Shown here: piece after piece, positions 7,139 to 14,450 of the stretch
How positions within the stretch are numbered: position 1 is the first letter of the stretch
How the letters are laid out: every line of letters starts with the position of its first letter
Source: Micromonospora wenchangensis
Lineage (GTDB): Bacteria; Actinomycetota; Actinomycetes; Mycobacteriales; Micromonosporaceae
Length of the DNA: 38,897 nucleotides
Assembly (NCBI RefSeq): GCF_002210435.1
Contig: NZ_MZMV01000063.1
Coordinates: 1 to 38,897, forward strand
Direction of reading: 5' to 3'
Program-made: the position numbers and the translations under genes
Notes under the pieces: generated by a model
Databases searched by the model: none
Seen by the model: the letters and a program-made list of their open reading frames with translations, nothing else
Told to the model about the DNA's origin: nothing

Positions 7139-8320
7139 ATGCAGATCACCTGGACCGGGGAGCAACACGCACGCCGGGAACGGTTCCGCCGGTTCGCCGC
7201 GACGACAGTCGCCCCCGGCACCGCCGAACGCGACCGTGCCGGCGTCTTCGACACCAAGTCCTGGCAGGCGCTGGCCGACGAGGGGTTCTGGACCGCCCAC
7301 CTGCCCCGCGAGCACGGCGGCGACGGGGGCACCCTGTGGGACTTCCTGGCCGGGCTGGAAGGGCTCGCCCAGGGCGCGGACGACTCCGGTTTCGTGCTGT
7401 CCGCCGTCGCCCACGCCGGCCTGCTGCACGTGCTGTGCGAACACGGCACCCCCGAACAGCGCCGCCGGCTGCTCCCGGCGCTGGCCGGCGGCGCGGTGGG
7501 CGCCACCGCCGCCACCGAACCGGCCGGTGGCTCCCACGTCGCCGCCGTCGGCACCCGGGCCCGCGTGCACGGCGTCGACGACTGGCGGCTCACCGGGCAC
7601 AAGGCACACATCACCAACGCGCCCGTCGCCGACCACCTGCTGATCGTCGGCCGGCTCGACGGCATCGGCACCCGGGACATCACCCTGTTCGTGCTGGACC
7701 GCGACCGGCCCGGCGTCGACACCGGCATCGCCGAGGACCTGCTCGGCCAGCGCACCAGCCCCACCGGACCGATCATCCTGGACGGGGTGCCGGTCGGCCC
7801 GGCCGACGTGGTCGGGCCACCCGGCGACGGGCTCGCCACCCTCTACTCGTTCCTGGCCTTCGACCGTCTCATGTACGGCGTCGTGGTCGCCGCCCAACTG
7901 GAGGCGCTGCTCCCCGTGGTGCTGCGCCGCTGCGCCGAACGCCGGGCGTTCGGCGTCCCCATCGGCGAGCACGAGTTCATCCAGGACAAGGTCGTCGGCA
8001 TCCGCATCACCATCGAGTCGGCCCGGCACCTCGCCTACGCCGCCGCCGACGCGCTGGTCCGGGGCGACGACTCCTACAGTGCGCTCGCCTCCTGCGCCAA
8101 GCTGGCCGCCTCCGAGGGCGCGGTCCGGTCCACCGTCGAACTGGTCCAGATCTTCGGGCACGCCGGCTACGACCGTACCGGCGGCATCGAGCGGCACCTG
8201 CGCGACGCCGTCGCCATCCGGATCGCCGGCGGCACCACCGAGATGCAGAAGAAGAACATCTACAAGGACGTGGTACGCCGCTACGCCGCCCCGGTCGACA
8301 CACCGGCGGTGCCGGCGTGA
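7139..8320 (+). CDS. Acyl-CoA dehydrogenase with atypical catalytic base
   Basis: A 393-residue flavin acyl-CoA dehydrogenase. The N-terminal helical domain, the ATEPAGGSH segment (125-133; usual A.TEP..GSD), the C-terminal RRAFGVPIGEHEFIQDKVV (269-286) and the final GGTTEMQKKNIYK are family hallmarks. At the position where medium-chain enzymes have their catalytic Glu (YEGT) this protein has AGGT (363-366), as in long-chain and isovaleryl-type enzymes. At the helix position where those enzymes carry Glu (ERL) it has Asp242 (FDRL). The base is thus probably Asp, or activity is changed. The start is 12 nt after the aminotransferase stop, with GAGAGGG as ribosome binding site. In this operon it probably oxidises a pathway intermediate at the alpha-beta bond. 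Confidence 0.88.
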   Translation: MQITWTGEQHARRERFRRFAATTVAPGTAERDRAGVFDTKSWQALADEGFWTAHLPREHGGDGGTLWDFLAGLEGLAQGADDSGFVLSAVAHAGLLHVLCEHGTPEQRRRLLPALAGGAVGATAATEPAGGSHVAAVGTRARVHGVDDWRLTGHKAHITNAPVADHLLIVGRLDGIGTRDITLFVLDRDRPGVDTGIAEDLLGQRTSPTGPIILDGVPVGPADVVGPPGDGLATLYSFLAFDRLMYGVVVAAQLEALLPVVLRRCAERRAFGVPIGEHEFIQDKVVGIRITIESARHLAYAAADALVRGDDSYSALASCAKLAASEGAVRSTVELVQIFGHAGYDRTGGIERHLRDAVAIRIAGGTTEMQKKNIYKDVVRRYAAPVDTPAVPA

Positions 8321-8844
8321 CGGCCCCGACGGGTTCCGGCCGGGTGACCGCACCCGCCGCCGGGTCCGTTCCGGCCGGTGCGGCCTCGTCCGTTCCGCTC
8401 GATGCTGCCGGGCCTGCTCCGGCCGGTGCTGCCGGCGGGGCGGGCGCTGCCGCTGCGGGGCAGGGGCGTCGGGTCGAGGGGGAGCGGACCCGGGTGGTCC
8501 GCGAGGACGACTGCGCCACCCGGTGGGGCAACGATGGCCTGATGGTCCTGTCCACCCCGGCCATGCTGGGCCTGATGGAACAGACCTGTGTGGAGGTGCT
8601 CGCCCCGGTGCTGGCGGCCGGCGAGATGACCGTCGGCGTCGGCGTGACGCTGACCCACGCGGCGGTGGCCGGGTGCGGCGAGCCGGTTGCCTACCGGGTC
8701 GCCCTCACCGTCGTGGGCCGTGACGTCGACGTCGACTTCACCGTGGTCGGTCCGACCGGGACGGTGCTCGGTCACGGCTCCCACCGGCGGCGGGTCGTCG
8801 ACCGGGCCGCCTTCCTCCGCCGACTACCACCCCCCACCGGCTAG
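8317..8844 (+). CDS. FlK-like hotdog thioesterase
   Basis: A 175-residue protein starting at GTG 8317, a 4-nt overlap with the dehydrogenase stop. Residues 1-50 are Ala/Gly/Pro-rich and probably disordered. Residues 52-167 resemble the fluoroacetyl-CoA thioesterase FlK: STPAMLGLMEQ (79-89), MTVGVGVTLTHAAVA (104-118), and GHGSHRRRVVDRAAFLRR (152-169). Thr80, Glu88 and His114 take the place of the FlK catalytic residues Thr42, Glu50 and His76, and the spacing (8 and 26 residues) is identical. FlK-type hotdog proteins hydrolyse small acyl-CoAs. Only FlK itself is known to be fluoroacetyl-specific, and there is no fluorinase here, so a different short acyl or beta-amino acyl thioester is the likelier substrate. 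It would release the product of the operon. Confidence 0.8.
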   Translation: MTAPTGSGRVTAPAAGSVPAGAASSVPLDAAGPAPAGAAGGAGAAAAGQGRRVEGERTRVVREDDCATRWGNDGLMVLSTPAMLGLMEQTCVEVLAPVLAAGEMTVGVGVTLTHAAVAGCGEPVAYRVALTVVGRDVDVDFTVVGPTGTVLGHGSHRRRVVDRAAFLRRLPPPTG

Positions 8845-8885
8845 CCACCAGCCCCCACCCGAGCTCCGGCCCGCGCCTTCGTGCG

Positions 8886-8944
8886 GTGATCAAGAGGTTT
8901 GCGTCACCGGTCGCGGCATTTCCTGACGCAAACCTCTTGATCAC
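8886..8944. repeat. Perfect 21-bp inverted repeat with 17-nt loop
   Basis: The arms 8886-8906 and 8924-8944 are exact reverse complements over 21 bp (core GATCAAGAGGTTTGCGTC), separated by 17 nt. The element lies 41 nt after the thioesterase stop. Its arms are markedly less GC-rich than the surroundings, which suggests it arrived as a unit. It could end transcription of the operon as a hairpin without a U-tract, or be a copy of a dispersed extragenic palindrome or MITE. My impression that similar palindromes are scattered in Micromonospora genomes is memory only and needs a genome count. Confidence 0.85.
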
Positions 8945-8946
8945 GC

Positions 8947-9018
8947 GGGCGGGAGCGGGCCGGGAGCGGGCGGGGTGGGTGGGGGTGGGAGCGGGGGTGG
9001 GGGTGGGGGTGGGTGGGG
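8947..9018 (+). repeat. G-run tract with GGGGGT tandem repeats
   Basis: Seventy nucleotides almost wholly of G-runs. They include three perfect GGGGGT units (8993-9010) followed by GGGT and GGGG. The strand could form G-quadruplexes in DNA or RNA. It sits between the large inverted repeat and the MFS gene, about 25-70 nt upstream of a candidate -10 (TACTGT, 9041-9046). No coding potential is evident. Confidence 0.7.
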
Positions 9019-9084
9019 TACCGAGCGTGTCGGTGGTGACTACTGTTCGTCCCCGGTGGACGGGGCTGCGGAAGGGCGGGTCGG

Positions 9085-10296
9085 GTGGCGACGTCGCAGG
9101 TGGACCTCTCGGGGCGGGCCGGCACGCCCCTGCGGGCGATCCTGCGGTCGCCCGGGTGGGTGGGCTGGGCGGTCGCCACCTTCGGGGCCCGGCTGCCGGT
9201 GGCGATGGCCCCGCTGGCACTGGTCTTCGCCGGCCGGGCGCTCAGCGACGGCTACCTGCTCAGCGGCCTGCTGGTCGGCGCGCACACCATCGGTGAGGCG
9301 GTCGCGGCACCGGCCGCCGGGGCGCTGATCGACAGGTGGAACCCGCGTCGCGTCCTGGCCGGGTGCCTGGCCGCCGAGGCGCTGCTCTTCCTGGCCGCCG
9401 CCGTGGTGGTCGGCACCGGTGGCGGCACGGTGCTGCTGGTCGTCCTCGTCGCGTTGGCCGGTGCGGTGCCGGCCGGCGCACCGGGCGGCCTGCGGTCGAT
9501 GCTCACCCACCTGGTCGACGCGGCCGTGCTGCCCCGGGCGCTGTCCCTGGACACGGTGCTCAACCAGGTCTGCTGGGGGCTCGGACCGGTGCTGGTCGGG
9601 GTGACGGTCGCCGCCGTCTCGCCCGCCGCCGGCGTGGGCCTGACCGCGCTGCCGGCCGCGGTCGCCGCCGCGGCGGCCCTGCGCCTGCCCGACCCGACGT
9701 CGGCCCGGCCCGCCGCCGGGCGCAGCCGGGTGCTGCCGGTGCTGCGCCTGCTGGCCCGCTCCCTGGCGTTGACCGCCGCGCTGCGGGTGCTGCTCGGGGT
9801 GCTGACGGTGGCGGCGGTGCCGCTGTTCACCGGCAGTGGGCAGGCGTCGCTCGCCGGGCTGGCTCTCGCCGCGTACGCGGTCGGGACCGGCCTCGGCAGC
9901 GTCCTGTACAGCCTGCGGAGCTGGCCGGGCGGCCACCAGCGGCAGGCCGACGTAGCCCTGCTGGTGCTCGGCCTGGTGGTCGCGCTGGCGGTGGTCGCGC
10001 GACCGTACGCCGTCGCGCTGCTGACCCTGTACGCCGTCGCCGGCCTCTTCGAGGGGCCGACCGTGCTGGCCCGGTCGCTGCACCTGGAACGGGTCCTGCC
10101 GGCCGACCGCCGGGCCACCGGCTTCTCCCTCCAGTACGCGGCGATCGGCTGGGGGTTCGCCGTGGGCAGCATGCTGCTGGCGCCCCTGTTGACCCGCTGG
10201 GGCGCGGCCACGGTGGTCACCGGGGCGGGGCTGGCGGTGGCGGCGTTCGCCCTCGCGGCGGCCCTGCTACCGTCGCGCCCCGACCGGGTCCGGTGA
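9085..10296 (+). CDS. MFS transporter
   Basis: A 403-residue major facilitator with about twelve hydrophobic segments spread over residues 26-395 and a short cytoplasmic start. The conserved loop after the second helix reads GALIDRWNPRRVL (residues 74-86), the usual G..(D)R.GRR-type motif. The family tells only that it moves a small molecule, probably outward with protons. The GTG at 9085 is preceded by GAAGGGCGGG. TACTGT at 9041-9046 could be its -10. It stands after the four-gene biosynthetic operon and converges with a SARP regulator, so export of that operon's product is a reasonable inference. Substrate cannot be read from the sequence. Confidence 0.85.
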   Translation: MATSQVDLSGRAGTPLRAILRSPGWVGWAVATFGARLPVAMAPLALVFAGRALSDGYLLSGLLVGAHTIGEAVAAPAAGALIDRWNPRRVLAGCLAAEALLFLAAAVVVGTGGGTVLLVVLVALAGAVPAGAPGGLRSMLTHLVDAAVLPRALSLDTVLNQVCWGLGPVLVGVTVAAVSPAAGVGLTALPAAVAAAAALRLPDPTSARPAAGRSRVLPVLRLLARSLALTAALRVLLGVLTVAAVPLFTGSGQASLAGLALAAYAVGTGLGSVLYSLRSWPGGHQRQADVALLVLGLVVALAVVARPYAVALLTLYAVAGLFEGPTVLARSLHLERVLPADRRATGFSLQYAAIGWGFAVGSMLLAPLLTRWGAATVVTGAGLAVAAFALAAALLPSRPDRVR

Positions 10297-10307
10297 ACCG
10301 TCACCGG
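10290..10307. terminator. Hairpin whose two arms hold the convergent stop codons
   Basis: CCGGTGA (10290-10296) and TCACCGG (10301-10307) are perfect 7-bp arms around a 4-nt loop. The left arm ends with the TGA of the MFS gene, and the right arm begins with the TGA of the convergent SARP gene. The two genes are only 4 nt apart, so this is the sole candidate for a two-way terminator. There is no U-tract, as is common in actinomycetes. Confidence 0.5.
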
Positions 10308-11104
10308 TACGCCGCCCCGGACCATCCGGCCGCGGCGGACCGGCGGGCGTCGGACGGCTCGCTGAGCGCCGGGTCGCCGTCGAGCACCTGCCGGTGCAGC
10401 CGCTGCAACGCCGGCCCCGGTTCGATGCCCACGCCCTCGGCAAGCGTCTGACGGAGGTCGCGGTACACCGCGAGGGCGTCGGCCCGGCGGCCGACCTGGC
10501 ACAGCGCCCGCATCTGCATGTCGCGCAGCCGTTCCCGCTCGGGGTGGAGGGTGACCAGCGCGGCCAGCTCCTCGACGGCCTCGTCGTACCAGCCGAGGCG
10601 CAGGTAGGCGTCGGCGCGCATCTCGATGGCGAGCAGCCGCCGCTCACCGAGCCGTCGGCTCTCGGCCAGGATCGAGGGGGACGGGTCGACGTCGGCGAGC
10701 GGGTCCCCCCGCCAGCCGGCCAGCGCCTCCGACAGGGACCTGACCGCGTCGTCGAGCCGGCCCGCCGCGAAGGCGGCGCGACCCCGTACCACGTTGGCGT
10801 CGAAGAGGTGGCTGTCGACGTCGCCGCGTGCCAACCGCAGTTTGTAGCCACCCGGGCCGGTGATGATGGCCCGCCCCACCGACGGGGGCAGACTGCGCCG
10901 GAGGCGGAAGACGTACTGCCGGATCAGATTGCCGGCCGAGGCGGGTGGTTCGTCCGGCCACACCTCCCTGGCCAGGCGTTCCACCGGGATGAGCACATTT
11001 CCGTTGACCGTCAGGACCGCCATCAGATTGCGTTGCTTGGGAGCATTGATGCAGTAGTTCTGCCCGGGAAGTATCACATATGTTCCGAGTATGCCGAACT
11101 TCAC
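10301..11104 (-). CDS. SARP-family transcriptional regulator
   Basis: A 267-residue SARP/AfsR-type activator. Residues 1-93 form the OmpR-like winged helix: MKFGILGTYVIL, KQRNLMAVLTVNGN.LIPVERL, VWPDEPPASAGNLIRQYVFRLRR and GPGGYKLRL. Residues about 97-245 are the bacterial transcriptional activation domain (VDSHLFDANVVRGRAA through EPGPALQRLHRQVL). There is no NB-ARC or TPR extension, so this is the short pathway-specific class that activates antibiotic and other secondary-metabolite clusters by binding direct repeats. The start is GTG 11104 preceded on its strand by GTGGGGG. The gene is convergent with one MFS gene and divergent from another. It supports reading 4.6-13.6 kb as a small biosynthetic cluster. 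Confidence 0.9.
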   Translation of the reverse strand: MKFGILGTYVILPGQNYCINAPKQRNLMAVLTVNGNVLIPVERLAREVWPDEPPASAGNLIRQYVFRLRRSLPPSVGRAIITGPGGYKLRLARGDVDSHLFDANVVRGRAAFAAGRLDDAVRSLSEALAGWRGDPLADVDPSPSILAESRRLGERRLLAIEMRADAYLRLGWYDEAVEELAALVTLHPERERLRDMQMRALCQVGRRADALAVYRDLRQTLAEGVGIEPGPALQRLHRQVLDGDPALSEPSDARRSAAAGWSGAAYR

Positions 11105-11371
11105 GAATCCCCCACGATGCGCGTGCCCCCGTACCGTCAGTCCCCATAATTAATTGAAGCCAGTCGATCAATAATGACGGTGCCGCGCCATCTCCGTTCG
11201 GCTGTGCCGCTGCGGTAAGGAGCACATCTCGCTTGTGGCCGTGACGAAAGCGGTGTGAGATCAGCGGGTGGGACGTCGGGCCCGGACGGGGACACACCGG
11301 GCCGGGGAACACGGGCCACACCAGGAAAGCCGGGCCGGGAAGGCCACACCAGGGGGAGAGGGCCGCGCGCC
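11105..11371. promoter_or_regulatory. Divergent SARP / MFS promoter region
   Basis: This 267-nt spacer contains an AT-rich island at about 11145-11180 (ATAATTAATTGAAGCC and CAATAATGA) that stands out in this GC-rich window. On the minus strand TTGATC followed by TTAATTATG offers a possible promoter for the SARP gene. No clear pair of direct heptameric repeats, the usual SARP site, could be assigned with confidence. The rest, 11240-11360, is GC-rich leader before the second MFS gene. Confidence 0.4.
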
Positions 11372-12613
11372 GTGAACACCGCCGCCGAGAACCGAGCCGT
11401 CCCGCCCCCGGTGGTCATGGCCGCCCGTACCGGGGTCGCGGTGGTGTTCGCCCTCAACGGCCTCGCCGTCGCGACCTGGTTCTCCCGGGTCCCGGCGGTC
11501 CGCGACGCGCTCGGCCTCAGCGCCGGCCGGCTCGGACTGCTGCTGCTGGCCATGTCCGGGGGTGCGGTGCTGGCGCTGACCACCGCCGGCCTGGTGACCC
11601 AGCGGCTCGGCCCGGCCCGTACCGTCGTCGCCTCGACCGTGCTGGTGGCGGTCGGTCTGGCCGGGGTGGGCGTCGCCACCCCGCTCGGCTCGCTGCCCGG
11701 CGTCGCGGTCGGCCTGTTCGCCCTCGGCTACGGCTCCGGCACCTGCGACGTGGGCATGAACGTCGAGGGCGCGGCGGTGGAGAAACGCCTCGGCCGCACC
11801 ATCCTGCCCCGCTTCCACGCCGCCTGGAGCCTCGGCTCGGTGGCCGGCGCCGGGCTCGGCGCGGGCGCGGCCCGGCTCGACGTGCCGATCACCGTGCACC
11901 TGACGGTGCTGGCGGCGGTGGTGCTCGGCGGCACCCTGCTCGGGGCGCGGAACTTCCTGCCCACCCCGGCCGCCTCGACCGCCGACGGGGCCGCGTCGAC
12001 CCGCCGGGGTGAACTGCTCGCCGCCTGGCGGGAGCCGCGCACCCTGCTCATCGGCGCGCTGGTGCTGGTGATGGCGTTCACCGAGGGCAGCGCCAACGAC
12101 TGGCTCGCGGTCGCCTTCGTCGACGGCTACGGGGTCAGCGAGGCCGCCGGTGCCGCCGTCTTCGGGGTCTTCGTCGCCGGCATGACCATCGGCAGGACCG
12201 TCGGCACCGTGGCCATCGACCGTTGGGGCCGGGTGCCGGTGCTGATCGGCACGATCCTACTGGCCGCCGCCGGCTCCCTGCTGGCGGTGCTGGCCGGCTC
12301 CGGGCCGCTCGCCGTCGTCGGCGTGGTCCTCTGGGGGCTCGGCGCGTCGCTCGGCTTCCCGGTCGGGATGAGCGCCGCCGCCGACGACGAGGAACGCGCC
12401 CCCGCCCGGGTCAGCGTCGTCGCGGTGCTCGGCTACACGTCGTTCCTGGCCAGCCCGCCGCTGCTCGGCCTGCTCGGCGACCACGTCGGCATCCTGCACG
12501 CCCTGTTGGTGGTGCCGGTGCTGCTGATCCCCACCCTGGCGCTGGTGCCGGCGACCCGGCCGCCGGCGAGAACCACGCCGCAGACACCCGCCGGCCCGGT
12601 ACAGAAAAACTAA
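11372..12613 (+). CDS. MFS transporter, YbjJ-like
   Basis: A 413-residue major facilitator resembling the YbjJ group. The first helix region reads VVFALNGLAVATWFSRVPAVRDALGLSAGRLGLLLLAMSGGA, close to the ALNG...W.SRIPA.RD.LGLS pattern of that group. There is a second repeat with IGRTVGTVAIDRWGRVPV after the midpoint. About twelve membrane helices are apparent. I chose GTG 11372 because AGGGGGAGAGG lies 11-21 nt before it; the longer reading from 11255 adds about 39 Gly/Pro/Arg-rich residues without helix character. The role of YbjJ-type proteins is uncertain. It is divergent from the SARP gene and may belong to the same cluster. Confidence 0.85.
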   Translation: MNTAAENRAVPPPVVMAARTGVAVVFALNGLAVATWFSRVPAVRDALGLSAGRLGLLLLAMSGGAVLALTTAGLVTQRLGPARTVVASTVLVAVGLAGVGVATPLGSLPGVAVGLFALGYGSGTCDVGMNVEGAAVEKRLGRTILPRFHAAWSLGSVAGAGLGAGAARLDVPITVHLTVLAAVVLGGTLLGARNFLPTPAASTADGAASTRRGELLAAWREPRTLLIGALVLVMAFTEGSANDWLAVAFVDGYGVSEAAGAAVFGVFVAGMTIGRTVGTVAIDRWGRVPVLIGTILLAAAGSLLAVLAGSGPLAVVGVVLWGLGASLGFPVGMSAAADDEERAPARVSVVAVLGYTSFLASPPLLGLLGDHVGILHALLVVPVLLIPTLALVPATRPPARTTPQTPAGPVQKN

Positions 12614-12674
12614 CAGTCGTCGGCCCCGGCCGGTATCGGGTGCGCGGCCGTTACGCCGGGCCGCCGGCGCTGGC

Positions 12675-12686
12675 TAGGGTCGCCGG
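12675..12686 (+). promoter_or_regulatory. -10 box of a probably leaderless transcript
   Basis: TAGGGT (12675-12680) matches the actinobacterial TAnnnT -10 and ends 6 nt before ATG 12687. That spacing places the transcription start at or next to the A of ATG, the arrangement of leaderless genes. No ribosome binding site precedes the ATG, which agrees. Confidence 0.55.
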
Positions 12687-13586
12687 ATGCCAACCGAGAT
12701 CACCGCCGCAGCGGCGGGCCGCTGGACCCTGGGCGACCGCACCGTGCACCGGATGGGCTTCGGCTCGATGCGGATCACCGCCCACCCCGACCGGGAGCGG
12801 GCGCTGCGCGTGCTGCGCCGGGCCGTCGAGCTGGGGGTCGACCACATCGACACCGCCGCCTTCTACGTCTCGCCGGGCGGCACCCTCAAGGTCGGCACCG
12901 GCCCCGCCCGGTACGCCACCGAGCTGATCCGCGCCGCCCTCGCCCCGTACCCGGAGGGGCTGGTCGTCGCCACCAAGGTCGGCTTCCGGGCCGACCCGGC
13001 CACCGGTGTGCACGAGGAGGCCGGCCCGGCGCAGTTGCGCGCCCAGGTGGAGGAGAACCTGCGCCGGCTCGGCCGCGACCACCTCGACCTGGTCAACCTG
13101 CGGATCGTCAAGCGCCCCGCACCGGACTCCGTGGCGGAACGCTTCGGCGCGCTGGCCGAGCTGCGCGACGCCGGCCTGATCCGGCACCTGGGCCTGTCCA
13201 ACGTCCGCCTCGACCACCTCGACGAGGCGCAGCGCATCGCCCCGGTGGTCTGCGTGCAGAACAACTACGCCCTGGACAACCGTGGCGACCAGGACGCCAT
13301 GGTCCGCGAGTGCGGTGCCCGGGGTATCGCCTACGTGCCGTTCTTCTCCCTGACCGGCGGCAACCGCGAAGGTGGGGCCCGCACCGACCACGGTGCGGCG
13401 GTACGCGCCGTCGCCCGTGCCCACGACGCCACCCCGCAACAGGTACGCCTCGCCTGGACGCTGCACCAGGGCCCGCACGTGCTGACCATCCCCGGCACCG
13501 GCGACCCGGCCCACCTGGCCGAGAACGTCGCCGCCGGGGTGCTGCGGCTCACCCCCGACGAACTGGCCGCCCTCGACCGGGCGTGA
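12687..13586 (+). CDS. Aldo/keto reductase
   Basis: A 299-residue NADPH-dependent aldo/keto reductase with a TIM-barrel layout. MGFGSMRIT opens the first strand; DTAAFY carries Asp55 and Tyr60 and ATKVG carries Lys97, three members of the catalytic tetrad. The fourth, normally His at the end of the next strand, reads Arg139 in DLVNLRIV; YdbC-type reductases share this DLVNLR pattern, so it is a subfamily trait rather than damage. IPGTGDPAHLAENV near the end is the cofactor phosphate loop. It is probably transcribed alone and leaderless. The substrate is unknown, but it could tailor the product of the preceding cluster. Confidence 0.88.
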   Translation: MPTEITAAAAGRWTLGDRTVHRMGFGSMRITAHPDRERALRVLRRAVELGVDHIDTAAFYVSPGGTLKVGTGPARYATELIRAALAPYPEGLVVATKVGFRADPATGVHEEAGPAQLRAQVEENLRRLGRDHLDLVNLRIVKRPAPDSVAERFGALAELRDAGLIRHLGLSNVRLDHLDEAQRIAPVVCVQNNYALDNRGDQDAMVRECGARGIAYVPFFSLTGGNREGGARTDHGAAVRAVARAHDATPQQVRLAWTLHQGPHVLTIPGTGDPAHLAENVAAGVLRLTPDELAALDRA

Positions 13587-13677
13587 ACGGGCCGCTCAGC
13601 CGGCTGTCACCGGGTTCGCAGCGCCCTTACAGGTGGGGGTGCTCCACTGGAGGGACGCCGAGGAGAGGAACGGGCAG

Positions 13678-14013
13678 ATGGGCTGGTTCAGCCGACGGAC
13701 CCGGGCTGACGAGGGCATCCCGACCAAGCTCGACCGGGAGGCCACCCGGGACGACCTGACCGCGTTGGCGGACTTCGTCGCCGCCCACCGGGGGGTGGAG
13801 TTCTATCTCGAACCCGAGACGACCGCCACCGACACCACGGTGGTGGCGATCGCGCACGACGGGGAGTGGATCCGCCGCCGCACCGGCTCCCCGCGTACGG
13901 CGGCGAAGCTGGCCCACCGGCACGCGGTACCCCTCTACGAGGCGGCGAAGACCGGTTACCCGGAGCGGATGCGGGCCTGGAACCGGGCCCACCCCGAGCG
14001 TCGCCTCCGCTGA
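13678..14013 (+). CDS. Small conserved protein of unknown function
   Basis: A 111-residue soluble protein, rich in charged residues (MGWFSRRTRADEGIPTKLDR at the start). It has a probable beta-alpha fold in the middle (GVEFYLEPETTATDTTVVAI, DGEWIRRR) and a helical end (AAKLAHRHAVPLYEAAKTGYPERMRAWNR). I do not recognise a named domain; similar short proteins are common in actinobacteria. ATG 13678 follows AGGAGAGGAA at good spacing; the longer reading from 13633 adds 15 residues that cover this ribosome binding site, so I reject it. It has no operon partner. Confidence 0.7.
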   Translation: MGWFSRRTRADEGIPTKLDREATRDDLTALADFVAAHRGVEFYLEPETTATDTTVVAIAHDGEWIRRRTGSPRTAAKLAHRHAVPLYEAAKTGYPERMRAWNRAHPERRLR

Positions 14014-14156
14014 CTGTGACCCGCTGACCCGCTGGCCGTGTGTGCGGCGGCGCGGGGCGGGGTGGGGCCCGTGGGGTGTGGCCACGTGGCGGGTGGGGGC
14101 GCGGGCCGGCCCGGGGCTGCGGGGCAGGGGTCTGGGGTATGTCGTCGTGGGCCCTT

Positions 14157-14420
14157 TCGAGCTGATGACGGTGACGGATCGGCCCCGCCGGGTGGGACGA
14201 CCCTTACCGCCGGGTCGGGAGTGACCGCCCGCCGGGGCGCATCGCGTGCGGCCCGGGAATGGCCTGTGGCACCGGGGTGGTCTGTGGTACCAGGGTTGTG
14301 TGCGGCACCGGGTCGGGGCCGCCCCGGTGCCGGGTGGGTGGCCGGCGCAGCCCGACCCGCCCACCGTCCGGTCAGGTCGGAGGACCGTGCCGGCCCGAGT
14401 CGTTGACGTCATCAGCTCGA
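14157..14420. repeat. Inverted 14-bp repeats bounding 236 nt (MITE-like)
   Basis: TCGAGCTGATGACG at 14157-14170 is the exact reverse complement of CGTCATCAGCTCGA at 14407-14420. The inner 236 nt carry no gene. A 14-bp match by chance within a 700-nt spacer is unlikely (of order one in a thousand). No clear target-site duplication flanks the pair. It may be a small non-autonomous element, or two copies of a short dispersed repeat in opposite orientation. Confidence 0.5.
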
Positions 14421-14450
14421 CAGCGTGCGAGAGAAGTATCCCGACCTTCC

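Noticed and set aside
5588..8353. Long antisense open frame (over 900 codons) opposite the aminotransferase and dehydrogenase genes
   Set aside because: It is a shadow caused by high GC at third positions. It mirrors three real genes and has repetitive Gly/Val/Asp/Gln composition with no domains.
8957..9018. CRISPR-like or satellite repeat in the G-run region
   Set aside because: The units are short, contiguous G-runs without unique spacers and without cas genes nearby.
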